In this document: positions 55,769-63,428 of the stretch, one piece after another
Layout of the letters: each line of letters starts with the position of its first letter
Numbering within the stretch: position 1 is the first letter of the stretch
NCBI RefSeq assembly: GCF_008705135.1
Contig: NZ_CP023694.1
Span: forward strand, 8,035,001 to 8,099,000
Length of the DNA stretch: 64,000 bases
DNA from: Streptomyces coeruleorubidus
Lineage (GTDB): Bacteria > Actinomycetota > Actinomycetes > Streptomycetales > Streptomycetaceae
Direction of reading: 5' to 3'
Notes under the pieces: model-generated
Told to the model about the DNA's origin: nothing
The model's input: only the letters and a program-made list of their open reading frames with translations
Database searches by the model: none
Position numbers and translations under genes: made by a program

Positions 55769-56947
55769 TCAGCGGTACCAGCCGAAGCGTTCCGCTATGA
55801 CCGGCAGCCGGTCCGCCACGAGCGCGTGGGCGGCGGCCCGCGGTGTCGTGCCGTCGGCCTGTGCGCGGGCCAGCATCCGCTCGACCAGGGACCGCATCGA
55901 GCGGCGTGTGTGCGCGAACGCCTCCTCGGCGTCGGCGCCGATGTCCCCGAACAGCGTCCACCACCACCAGGCGTTCGTCCCCGAGTTGACCACGACGTCC
56001 GGCAGCACGGTCACCCCGCGTGCGGCCAATAGCCGTTCCGCCTCCGGCCGTACGGGCATGTTGGCCGCCTCGACGACCCAGCGGGCGGTGATCCGGTCCT
56101 GGTTCCCGGCGTCGATCGCGTACGAGACGGCGGCGGGCACCAGGACGTCCGTGTCGGCCGACAGCCAGGCGTCGCCCGGCAGTTCGCGGTCGCCGGGGCG
56201 CAGCACGGAACGGTCCACCGTGCCGTGGAGATCCCGCGCGGCCAGCAGCGCCTCGATGTCGAGCCCCGCCGGATTGGCGATCGTGCCCTTGATGTCGGCG
56301 ACGGCCACGACGGTGAGTCCCGCGCGGCTGAGGAAGCGTGCGGTGGCGCCGCCCATGGTGCCGAGCCCCTGGAGGGCGACCCGCGTCCCCGCGTGGGGCA
56401 CCCCGGCACGGTCCAGCGCCGTGAGGGCCGCCTCGGCCACACCGCAGCCGCCGACCAGCTCGTCCAGCCCGATCCCGTCCACCTCCACCGCGAACGCGTC
56501 CCCGAGCCGCCGCCGGGCCTCGCCCTCGTCCTCCAGCAGCGGGTACACGGCCTGGATGGAGGAGACCAGTCCCGCCTCGGCCGCGGCCCGGTCCACCAGG
56601 TCCTGGCTGAGTCCGAGGTCCTCGCCGGTCGTCCAGAAGCTCTCGATGTGCGGCCGCATGGCGCGCAGGTACCGCACCAGCAGCGGGTAGGCCTCCGGAT
56701 CACGCGGGTCGCAGTCGATGCCGCCCTTGGCGCCGCCGAGCGGGACGTAGCGGCTGTCCGGGTCGTAGTGGAGGGCCTCCTTCATGGTCATGCCCCGGGC
56801 CAGGCCGGTGACCTCGTCCAGGGTGCAGCCCGGGCGCATCCGCAGGCCGCCGCTGGCGACACCGCGCACCAGCCGGTCGACGACCAGGAAGCCCTGGCGG
56901 CCGGTGACGTGGTCGGTCCAGGTGAGGGACAGCAGGGGACTGGCCAT
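55769..56947 (-). CDS. Glu/Leu/Phe/Val dehydrogenase
   Basis: A 392-residue NAD(P)-dependent amino-acid dehydrogenase. The catalytic lysine lies in VPLGGAKGGIDCDP near residue 71, with MTMKEALHYDPDSRY before it and GEDLGLSQ after it. The C-terminal nucleotide fold is VALQGLGTMGGATARFLSRAG near residue 182. It interconverts an amino acid and its keto acid; the specificity among leucine, valine, phenylalanine and glutamate is not evident. ATG 56947 has AAGGAG 5 nt upstream. A TetR-type palindrome lies 21 bp before the start. Confidence 0.93.
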   Translation of the reverse strand: MASPLLSLTWTDHVTGRQGFLVVDRLVRGVASGGLRMRPGCTLDEVTGLARGMTMKEALHYDPDSRYVPLGGAKGGIDCDPRDPEAYPLLVRYLRAMRPHIESFWTTGEDLGLSQDLVDRAAAEAGLVSSIQAVYPLLEDEGEARRRLGDAFAVEVDGIGLDELVGGCGVAEAALTALDRAGVPHAGTRVALQGLGTMGGATARFLSRAGLTVVAVADIKGTIANPAGLDIEALLAARDLHGTVDRSVLRPGDRELPGDAWLSADTDVLVPAAVSYAIDAGNQDRITARWVVEAANMPVRPEAERLLAARGVTVLPDVVVNSGTNAWWWWTLFGDIGADAEEAFAHTRRSMRSLVERMLARAQADGTTPRAAAHALVADRLPVIAERFGWYR

Positions 56948-56967
56948 GCGGGCTCCTTCGCCGTGAT

Positions 56968-56987
56968 TACTGAATATCCGTTCAGTA
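56968..56987. promoter_or_regulatory. TetR-type operator TACTGAA-N6-TTCAGTA
   Basis: A perfect 7-bp inverted repeat with a 6-bp centre, 20 bp overall. It is 21 bp upstream of the amino-acid dehydrogenase start and 86 bp upstream of the divergent MBL-fold gene. The shape is typical of TetR-family operators. Confidence 0.62.
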
Positions 56988-57072
56988 TCGCGGTCGTGGG
57001 ACCCCTGCGGCCCAGTGGTGTCGGAGGGGCCGCCCATAATGGAAAGCCTGACCGACTCCACCTGGAGGTACC

Positions 57073-58338
57073 GTGGCCGGTTTCCGTTCTCTGAGCTCCG
57101 GGCTCCGCGCGCTCCGGCCCGGCGCGTTCGGCGCGGACCCGAGCGGCGAGCGCATGGCGCGCATCCGCAGATCACCCCACTTCGAGAACGGGGTCTTCCG
57201 GAACCCCGGCGGCCCCGCGCGAACCCGGCCCTCGGGCTCAACCCTGGACTTCGCGAAGGTCTTCTTCGACAAGGAGACCCGGCCACGCCGCAGCCCCAAG
57301 GGCACCGTGCCGGTGCACGCCACCACCCTCGCCGACATCGCCCGGCCACCGGCCACCGGGCTGCGGCTGACCTGGATGGGGCACTCCAGCGTGCTCGCCG
57401 AGATCGACGGCAGGCGCGTCCTGTTCGACCCGGTGTGGGGCGAGCGGTGCTCCCCGTTCCCCTTCGCCGGCCCCAAGCGGCTGCACCCGGCGCCCCTGCC
57501 GCTGGCCGCGCTCGGCCCGGTCGACGTCGTGGTCATCTCGCACGACCACTACGACCACCTGGACATGCCTACCATCAAGGCCCTGGCCGGCACGGACACG
57601 CTGTTCGCCGTGCCGCTCGGCGTCGGGGAGCACCTGGAGCGCTGGGGCGTGTCCGCCGACCGGCTGCGCGAACTGGACTGGCACGAGGCCGCGAAGATCG
57701 GCGGCCTCACCCTGACCGCCACTCCGGCCCGCCACTTCTGCGGCCGGGGGCTGCGCAACACCCAGCACACCCTGTGGGCCTCCTGGGTCGTCGCCGGTGA
57801 GGAGCACCGGATCTACCACAGCGGCGACACCGGCTACTTCGACGGCTTCCAGGAGATCGGCGCGGAGCACGGACCCTTCGACGCCACGATGATCCAGATC
57901 GGCGCGTACTCCGACTTCTGGCCCGACATCCACATGACCCCCGAGGAGGGCATGCGCGCCCACCTCGACCTCCAGGGCGGACCGGAGCACGGCCCGATGC
58001 TGCCGATCCACTGGGCCACGTTCAACCTGGCGACGCATCCGTGGGCGGAGCCCGGCGAGGGGACGATGGCGGCCGCCCGTGCCGTGGGCGCCCGGATCGC
58101 CCTGCCGCGCCCCGGTGAACCCTTCGAGCCCACGGCCGAGACCGTCCCGTCCGAGCCGTGGTGGCGTGGGGTGGCGCTCGCCCCGGCGGGTGGCTTCCCG
58201 GCCGGTGAAGCCCTCGCCGACGCCACGATCAGGACCGCGTCGAACGCGGCAGCCGTGGCCCAGGCCGATACGTTGAGTGACGAAGAGGGCAAGGCGGGGA
58301 AGGGCATGGAGGACCCTGAAACGCTTCCGGCGGGCTGA
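57073..58338 (+). CDS. MBL-fold metallohydrolase (NAPE-PLD-like)
   Basis: A 421-residue metallo-beta-lactamase-fold hydrolase of the N-acyl-phosphatidylethanolamine phospholipase D-like group. The metal motif is VVISHDHYDHLD near residue 155, preceded by LRLTWMGHSSVLAEI. Later ligands lie in RHFCGRG (~219), HSGDTGYFDGF (~253) and HWATFNLATHPW (~315). It may cleave a phosphodiester lipid or similar; substrate unproven. GTG 57073 has GGAGG 4 nt upstream. A strong terminator follows. Confidence 0.9.
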   Translation: MAGFRSLSSGLRALRPGAFGADPSGERMARIRRSPHFENGVFRNPGGPARTRPSGSTLDFAKVFFDKETRPRRSPKGTVPVHATTLADIARPPATGLRLTWMGHSSVLAEIDGRRVLFDPVWGERCSPFPFAGPKRLHPAPLPLAALGPVDVVVISHDHYDHLDMPTIKALAGTDTLFAVPLGVGEHLERWGVSADRLRELDWHEAAKIGGLTLTATPARHFCGRGLRNTQHTLWASWVVAGEEHRIYHSGDTGYFDGFQEIGAEHGPFDATMIQIGAYSDFWPDIHMTPEEGMRAHLDLQGGPEHGPMLPIHWATFNLATHPWAEPGEGTMAAARAVGARIALPRPGEPFEPTAETVPSEPWWRGVALAPAGGFPAGEALADATIRTASNAAAVAQADTLSDEEGKAGKGMEDPETLPAG

Positions 58339-58361
58339 GCCGGAGCGGACGGCGGGCAGAC

Positions 58362-58400
58362 GGCGAGGGCCGGGGAGCGCGAGGCTCCCCGGCCCTCGCC
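58362..58400 (+). terminator. strong hairpin terminator after MBL gene
   Basis: A perfect 16-bp stem (58362-58377 with 58385-58400) around a 7-nt loop, 23 bp past the stop. Confidence 0.92.
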
Positions 58401-58875
58401 ATGTCTGCATGACCACTTCTGACCAGGTCGGATCGAACTGCTTTCGGTCGCGGCCGGACGTGTCTTGCAGTTATCGGTCTGTCGTACGAGACCTCATACC
58501 AGAGCGGGACGCTCACCGTATGAGTTTGTCAACTGCCCACCGCACATGATGCGCTGACGACTACTGTCAGTGTCCGTCGGGAAACAGGCGGATCAGGGGA
58601 GTGGGGACCGGCACGTGCAGGCGCAAGGCGGACGAGGGAGTCGACGCGAGGGGGATTCCCGCTGCCCGCGCACGACCGACGCCGGTACGGGCGCCGCCGT
58701 GGTGGCCTCCTCCGGCCCCGGGCAGCGCACGGACTCCGGACGCGGTGGTGCCGGGCGGGAGCGGGGGGAGCCCGGGCTGACGGCCCGGAGTGCGCGGAAG
58801 CGACCCCGTGAGCCCGGTCGTACCACCGCAAGCCCCCCTGGCACCCAGGACCGACGGACCAGTTCGAGGACACCG
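58401..58875 (+). promoter_or_regulatory. upstream region of the conservon
   Basis: 475 bp before cvnA. The cvnA frame is open back to GTG 58570, but that part reads as basic, low-complexity sequence, so I treat it as untranslated. A small repeat CTGAC-N7-GTCAG at 58554-58570 and the A/T-richer block 58500-58560 are the likely promoter area; no confident hexamers. Confidence 0.4.
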
Positions 58876-61125
58876 ATGTCGCACCTCCGCGCCCCGGCCG
58901 CACGCGCCGACCGCCGTGAAGGCGGGCGGCACGGGCGGCCGGCCGCCCGCACCGCACCCGCGCTGCCCGAGACCCATATACGGCCCCAGCTGCTGCGTCT
59001 CGCCGTGCTGCCGCCCACGGCCGTCGCCCTCAGCGGCTGTGCCGCCGTCCTCTTCACCGTCCGGTCCACCGGAGCGCGGCCGGGGCCGATGCTGTGGGCC
59101 GTGCTCGCCGGGGCGGTCTCGGTGACCCTCGTCGGCATCGTCGTCGCCGCGGTGGCCGCCAACCGGGCCGCCCGGTCCGTGCACGACCGCATCGGTGTCC
59201 TGCGCCGCACCACCGCACGGCGCGAGGCCGACCTGCGCGCCCTGGTCGAGACGCTGCGCCGCGGCGACGGACCGCCGCAGCTCGGCCCGCCGGCCGGTCA
59301 CCGCGGCGGCCCCGCCGAGGGCGCCGACGACTTCGAACTCCTCGCCGCCGACCTGAACCGTGCGCACGACGGCGCCGTCAGCGCCGTCGTCCAGGCCTCG
59401 CAGCTCTCCAGCCAGGCGGGCAGCGAACAGAAGCTCGAGGTGTTCGTCAACCTCGCCCGGCGCCTCCAGTCGCTGGTGCACCGCGAGATCTCCATCCTCG
59501 ACGAGCTGGAGAACGAGATGGAGGACCCCGACCTGCTCAAGGGGCTCTTCCACGTCGACCACCTCGCCACCCGCATCCGCCGTCACGCCGAGAACCTCGC
59601 CGTGCTCGGCGGGGCCGTCTCCCGCCGCCAGTGGAGCAACCCGGTCCCCATGACCGAGGTGCTGCGCTCGGCCATCGCCGAGGTCGAGCAGTACTCGCGG
59701 GTCAAACTCGTGCCGCCGATCGACGGCACCCTGCGGGGACACGCCGTGGCCGACGTCATCCACCTGCTGGCCGAACTCGTCGAGAACGCCACGGTGTTCT
59801 CCGCCCCGCACACCCAGGTGCTGCTGCGCGCCAACCTCGTCACCTCCGGGCTCGCCGTCGAGGTCGAGGACCGTGGACTGGGCATGCCCCTGGAGGAGCA
59901 GACGCGGATGAACGCGCTGCTCGCCGACCCGGACCAGGTGAACGTCGCCCGGCTCCTCGCGGACGGCCGCATCGGGTTGTTCGTCGTCTCGCAGCTGGCC
60001 AGGCGGCACGGCATCACCGTCCGCCTCCAGAGCAACATCTACGGCGGGGTGCAGGCGGTGCTCGTCGTGCCGCAGGCGCTGCTGGGCGCGGAGGCGGGCG
60101 CGCCCGGGGGCACCGGGCAGCCGGAGGGCGGGGCGGGCGGTACGGATCGCCCGGCCGTACCGCTGCGGCAGACCCGGCAGAACGGACAACAGGAACAGCT
60201 CGGGCAGTCCGCGGCCGGGGCGGGAGACGGCGCGGCATCCAGAGGGACGTCCCGAGCCGAGGGGACCGTGTCCGGTGGGGCCGGGCTGGGAAGCCCGCCC
60301 GAGGCCGGATCCGCGCCCGCGTCGGTGTCCTCGGTGGGGTACGGATTCCCGTCCGGGGCAAGTGCCGCGCCCGAAGCACTGCCGCCTGTCCCGCCCGCCG
60401 TATCCCGGACGCACCGGCAGGAGGTCGAACGGGGCTCCGGCGGAAGCCCGCAGAGCGGTCGGCCCGCGCCCCTGCCCGTGCGCGGGACCCATCGGGAGCG
60501 GCCCAACCCGGCCGAGGCGAGGCCCGGTATCAGTGCCGACGACCGGCGCGTCCTCGCCGAGAACGTGACCACGCCGCCGACCCCGCGCAACGGCACCGTG
60601 CGCGGCACCATGGGCAAGCCCCAACTGCCCCGCCGCCGCGCCCAGGAGCACATCGCCCCCCAGCTGCGCGACGGTCCCACGCCGCGCCAGGACTCCGACC
60701 ACCTCGTCAGCCACGACCCCGGCCTGATGGCGGCCTTCCAGCGCGGCATCGGCCTCGCCGAGGCCCAACAGCACATGGAGGCCGGGAACATGGAGTGGGG
60801 CGACATGGAGCCGACGCACACGGAGTCGACGTACAGGGAGCCGACGCACACGGAGTCGGCACACGTGGGGCCGGTACACATGCAGCCGCCCCACAGCGAG
60901 CCCGCACACCGGGAGTCCGAACACCGGGAGTCCGCACTGAGGGAGTCCGCACTGAGGGAGTCCCCACACAGGGACCCGATCCCCATGGAGCCGGTGCACA
61001 CCGAGTCCCTCCCCACCGTGGACGCGGCCCGTACCACCGAGGCGCACGGCGCCCGGGACGGTGTGACCGCGTCCCGCCCCGACCACAGCACCACCCGGCA
61101 CGACGGGAGCGCACCCGCCGGATGA
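58876..61125 (+). CDS. cvnA: CvnA: conservon sensor-kinase-like ATP-binding protein
   Basis: A 749-residue membrane protein, first gene of a Streptomyces conservon. Two membrane helices lie near residues 42-60 and 72-95. A helical linker follows (ISILDELENEMEDPDLLKGLFHVDH, ~200), then a GHKL ATP-binding domain with LLAELVENATVFSAP (~300) and VEVEDRGLGM (~330). Beyond ~420 it is low-complexity and probably disordered, ending with 14 pentapeptide repeats. In cvn systems CvnA works with CvnB-D as a membrane G-protein-like complex. ATG 58876 has GAGGA 5 nt upstream. Confidence 0.9.
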   Translation: MSHLRAPAARADRREGGRHGRPAARTAPALPETHIRPQLLRLAVLPPTAVALSGCAAVLFTVRSTGARPGPMLWAVLAGAVSVTLVGIVVAAVAANRAARSVHDRIGVLRRTTARREADLRALVETLRRGDGPPQLGPPAGHRGGPAEGADDFELLAADLNRAHDGAVSAVVQASQLSSQAGSEQKLEVFVNLARRLQSLVHREISILDELENEMEDPDLLKGLFHVDHLATRIRRHAENLAVLGGAVSRRQWSNPVPMTEVLRSAIAEVEQYSRVKLVPPIDGTLRGHAVADVIHLLAELVENATVFSAPHTQVLLRANLVTSGLAVEVEDRGLGMPLEEQTRMNALLADPDQVNVARLLADGRIGLFVVSQLARRHGITVRLQSNIYGGVQAVLVVPQALLGAEAGAPGGTGQPEGGAGGTDRPAVPLRQTRQNGQQEQLGQSAAGAGDGAASRGTSRAEGTVSGGAGLGSPPEAGSAPASVSSVGYGFPSGASAAPEALPPVPPAVSRTHRQEVERGSGGSPQSGRPAPLPVRGTHRERPNPAEARPGISADDRRVLAENVTTPPTPRNGTVRGTMGKPQLPRRRAQEHIAPQLRDGPTPRQDSDHLVSHDPGLMAAFQRGIGLAEAQQHMEAGNMEWGDMEPTHTESTYREPTHTESAHVGPVHMQPPHSEPAHRESEHRESALRESALRESPHRDPIPMEPVHTESLPTVDAARTTEAHGARDGVTASRPDHSTTRHDGSAPAG
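60808..61017 (+). repeat. 14 x 15-bp tandem repeat in cvnA (pentapeptide E-[PS]-x-H-x)
   Basis: Fourteen consecutive 15-bp units, most beginning GAGCC or GAGTC, encode units such as EPTHT, ESTYR, ESAHV, EPAHR, ESEHR and ESALR. Two adjacent units (ESALR) are identical in DNA. The array lies in the disordered tail of CvnA, 34 codons before its stop, and could vary in copy number. Confidence 0.9.
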
Positions 61126-61193
61126 CCACCCCCGTTTCCACCCCCACCCCCAGCGCTCCCGCAGACCTTCGTACCCCAAGGAGTCGATCCACC

Positions 61194-61628
61194 ATGGCGA
61201 GCGATGCGCCGACCGCCCATGTTTCCGATCTCGACTGGCTGATGAGCGGCCTCGTGCAGCGCGTACCGCACACGACCGCCGCGGTGCTCCTGTCCTGCGA
61301 CGGACTCGTGAAGTCCGTGCACGGCCTCGACCCGGACAGCGCCGACCACATGGCCGCCCTGGCCTCCGGCCTGTACTCCCTCGGCCGCAGCGCCGGCGTC
61401 CGCTTCGGCGACGGCGGCGACGTCCGGCAGGTCGTGGTCGAACTGGCCTCGACGCTGCTGTTCGTCACCACCGCCGGCTCCGGAACCTGCCTGGCCGTGC
61501 TCGCCGGCCGCGAGGCCGACGCGGCCGTCCTCGGCTACGAGATGGCGATGCTGGTCAAGAGCGTCCGCCCGTACCTGGTCACCGCTCCCCGCCAGCAGTC
61601 CGTCGAATCCCCGGCGATGAGGCCTTGA
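61194..61628 (+). CDS. cvnB: CvnB: roadblock/LC7-domain protein
   Basis: A 144-residue roadblock/LC7 protein, the GTPase-activating-like partner of CvnD. HVSDLDWLMSGLVQRVPHTTAAVLLSCDG, then HMAALASGLYSLGRSAG, GDVRQVVVELASTLLFVTTAGSG and EMAMLVKSVRPYL are highly conserved among cvnB genes. ATG 61194 has AAGGAG upstream at 10 nt; ATG 61122, overlapping the cvnA stop (ATGA), would add 24 residues and is a real alternative. Confidence 0.94.
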   Translation: MASDAPTAHVSDLDWLMSGLVQRVPHTTAAVLLSCDGLVKSVHGLDPDSADHMAALASGLYSLGRSAGVRFGDGGDVRQVVVELASTLLFVTTAGSGTCLAVLAGREADAAVLGYEMAMLVKSVRPYLVTAPRQQSVESPAMRP

Positions 61629-61630
61629 GC

Positions 61631-62002
61631 GTGGCGGCGGCCGGTGACGGGCCCTGGCTCGACGACGCGGCCGGGCGGCTGGTGCGCCCGTTCACGGTCA
61701 GCAACGGCCGCACCCGTCCCACCGTCGCGCTCGACCTCATGTCGCAGGTGATGGCCACTGGGGCGACCCCCCTCGGCTACCTCGGCCCCGAGCACGCGCA
61801 GGCACTCGAGCGGTGCAGTGTGCCCGTCGCGGTCGCGGAGGTCGCCGCCCATCTGAAGCTGCCGGTGGCCGTCACCAAGGTGCTGCTGGCGGACCTCGTC
61901 GACTGCGGGGCGCTGACCACCAAGCCCCCCGCGTTCCACCACAACCCGACGGACCGGGCCCTTCTGGAGGCAGTGCTCGATGGACTACGACGACAGCTCT
62001 GA
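61631..62002 (+). CDS. cvnC: CvnC: DUF742 protein
   Basis: A 123-residue DUF742 protein, third member of the conservon. DGPWLDDAAGRLVRPFTVSNGRTRPTV at the start and a winged-helix-like CSVPVAVAEVAAHLKLPVAVTKVLLADLVDCGAL are characteristic. It is thought to bridge the ATP-binding and GTPase components. GTG 61631 has GAGG at suitable distance; TTG 61625, overlapping the cvnB stop, is the alternative. It overlaps cvnD by 23 bp. Confidence 0.93.
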   Translation: MAAAGDGPWLDDAAGRLVRPFTVSNGRTRPTVALDLMSQVMATGATPLGYLGPEHAQALERCSVPVAVAEVAAHLKLPVAVTKVLLADLVDCGALTTKPPAFHHNPTDRALLEAVLDGLRRQL

Positions 62003-62609
62003 CTACGCCGACGCTTCCGGCCACGGCGGCGATCCCTTCCCCACCGCCCTCAAGATCCTGGTGGCGGGCGGGTTCGGCGTGGGCAAGACGACCTTCGTCG
62101 GCGCGGTCAGCGAGATCGCGCCGCTCAGCACGGAGGAGCTGCTCACCACCGTCAGTGCCGCGACCGACAACCTCGACGGCATCGAGAACAAGGTCGAGAC
62201 GACCGTGGCCATGGACTTCGGCCGCATCACGCTCGACCCGAGACACGTGCTGTACCTGTTCGGCACCCCTGGCCAGGAGCGGTTCTGGTTCATGTGGGAC
62301 GAGTTGTGCGAGGGCGCGCTCGGTGCGGTCATCCTCGCCGACACCCGCCGCCTCGAGGAGTGTTTCGCGGCCGTCGACTTCTTCGAACAGCGCGGCCTCG
62401 GCTTCATCGTCGCCGTGAACGAGTTCGACGGCGCCCACCGCTACGACCCGGAGGAGGTGCGCGCGGCCCTCGATCTCTCCGACGAGATCCCCGTCGTGTG
62501 CTGTGACGCCCGGATCTCCAGCTCCGGGGTCCAGACCCTGCTGACCCTCGTGCGTCATCTCATCGCCCATACGCCCGCCCCCACGACGGGGTATGGCGCC
62601 CACATGTGA
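61980..62609 (+). CDS. cvnD: CvnD: Ras-like GTP-binding protein
   Basis: A 209-residue small GTPase of the conservon. The G1 loop is LVAGGFGVGKTTFVGAV near residue 27, the G3-like motif YLFGTPGQERFWFMW near 93 and the guanine-specific motif VAVNEFDGA near 142, where NEFD replaces NKxD. It cycles between GDP and GTP with CvnB as likely regulator. ATG 61980 overlaps cvnC by 23 bp. Confidence 0.95.
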   Translation: MDYDDSSDYADASGHGGDPFPTALKILVAGGFGVGKTTFVGAVSEIAPLSTEELLTTVSAATDNLDGIENKVETTVAMDFGRITLDPRHVLYLFGTPGQERFWFMWDELCEGALGAVILADTRRLEECFAAVDFFEQRGLGFIVAVNEFDGAHRYDPEEVRAALDLSDEIPVVCCDARISSSGVQTLLTLVRHLIAHTPAPTTGYGAHM

Positions 62610-62670
62610 TCCTCCAACACCCGCCAGGGAGCCCGTATATGACGCATGCCCACAGTCCGGGAGGACGCCC

Positions 62671-63243
62671 ATGAGCTACGACCCGCCGCGTCCGGCCGGT
62701 CGTCTACTGCTCACACCCGAGGACAAGGAGGCCCCCGCCCGAGCCGGCCGACTGCGCCTGCTGGGGCTGGGGGAGCGCCCCGAACCCGCACTCGACGCCT
62801 TCGCGCACCGCCTCGCCGAGTTCACCGGGGCGCCGTACGCCATGGTCAACTTCCCGGACGAGCGGGGCCAGTTCTACGCGGGGCTGCACGTTCCGGCCAT
62901 CGCGCCGGTGGTGCGGAGCGACGGCTCCAGCCCCCGGGTGGGCCGTACTCTGCCCCGCGACCATGGTTTCTGCCCCCATGTGGTGGCGCGACGCAAAGCG
63001 CTGGTCCTGGAGGACGTCCACGACTATCCGCGGTTCGCGGGCAACCCGGTGGTCGACGAGTTCGGTATCCGCTCCTACCTGGGAGCACCCCTCATCGACG
63101 GTACGGGCCTGGTGCTGGGCACGGTCAGCGTCGCCGACGTCGGGCCCCGGCCGTGGGGGAAGCCGGGCCTGACGGCCATCAAGGAACACGCCGCGCAGCT
63201 CGTCGTACAGCTGGAGGGCTGGGACGGCAGGCTGCCCTACTGA
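62671..63243 (+). CDS. GAF-domain protein following the conservon
   Basis: A 190-residue protein with one GAF domain (~35-180): FAHRLAEFTGAPYAMVNFPDERGQFYAGL, HGFCPHVVARRKALVLEDVHDYPRF and SYLGAPLIDGTGLVLGTVSV. The central cysteine in GFCPHVV is conserved in this group. GAF domains bind small ligands; the ligand is unknown. ATG 62671 has GGGAGGA 5 nt upstream. It lies 61 bp after cvnD on the same strand and is probably a fifth member of this operon. Function not assigned. Confidence 0.88.
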   Translation: MSYDPPRPAGRLLLTPEDKEAPARAGRLRLLGLGERPEPALDAFAHRLAEFTGAPYAMVNFPDERGQFYAGLHVPAIAPVVRSDGSSPRVGRTLPRDHGFCPHVVARRKALVLEDVHDYPRFAGNPVVDEFGIRSYLGAPLIDGTGLVLGTVSVADVGPRPWGKPGLTAIKEHAAQLVVQLEGWDGRLPY

Positions 63244-63281
63244 CACGCCCCGGGTTTCCGCGGCGCACCCGGGCGGGCGTG
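63244..63281 (+). terminator. bulged hairpin terminator after the conservon operon
   Basis: CACGCCC-CGGGT (63244-63255) pairs with ACCCG and GGGCGTG (63267-63281), with a 3-nt bulge on the right arm and an 11-nt loop, directly at the stop of the GAF gene. Confidence 0.65.
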
Positions 63282-63428
63282 AAGGAAAGCTGAGGCGCCG
63301 CTTAAGAAAACCTCGATGGACCGGTGCGGCCGCCGTACGGCAGATTGCTGTGCGATTCCACTCCTTTCCCGGCCCAGGGGCACCTTCGGCGTGCCCGGAC
63401 CCGGGACTCACCCCCTGGAGCCGTAGCG

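Noticed and set aside
58570..58875. N-terminal extension of CvnA from GTG 58570
   Set aside because: The extension is low-complexity and basic, lacks a ribosome site, and ATG 58876 has a good one directly before the conserved start.
60808..61017. Regular repeats that could suggest a CRISPR array
   Set aside because: The units are 15 bp, contiguous, without spacers, and encode an in-frame pentapeptide repeat inside cvnA.
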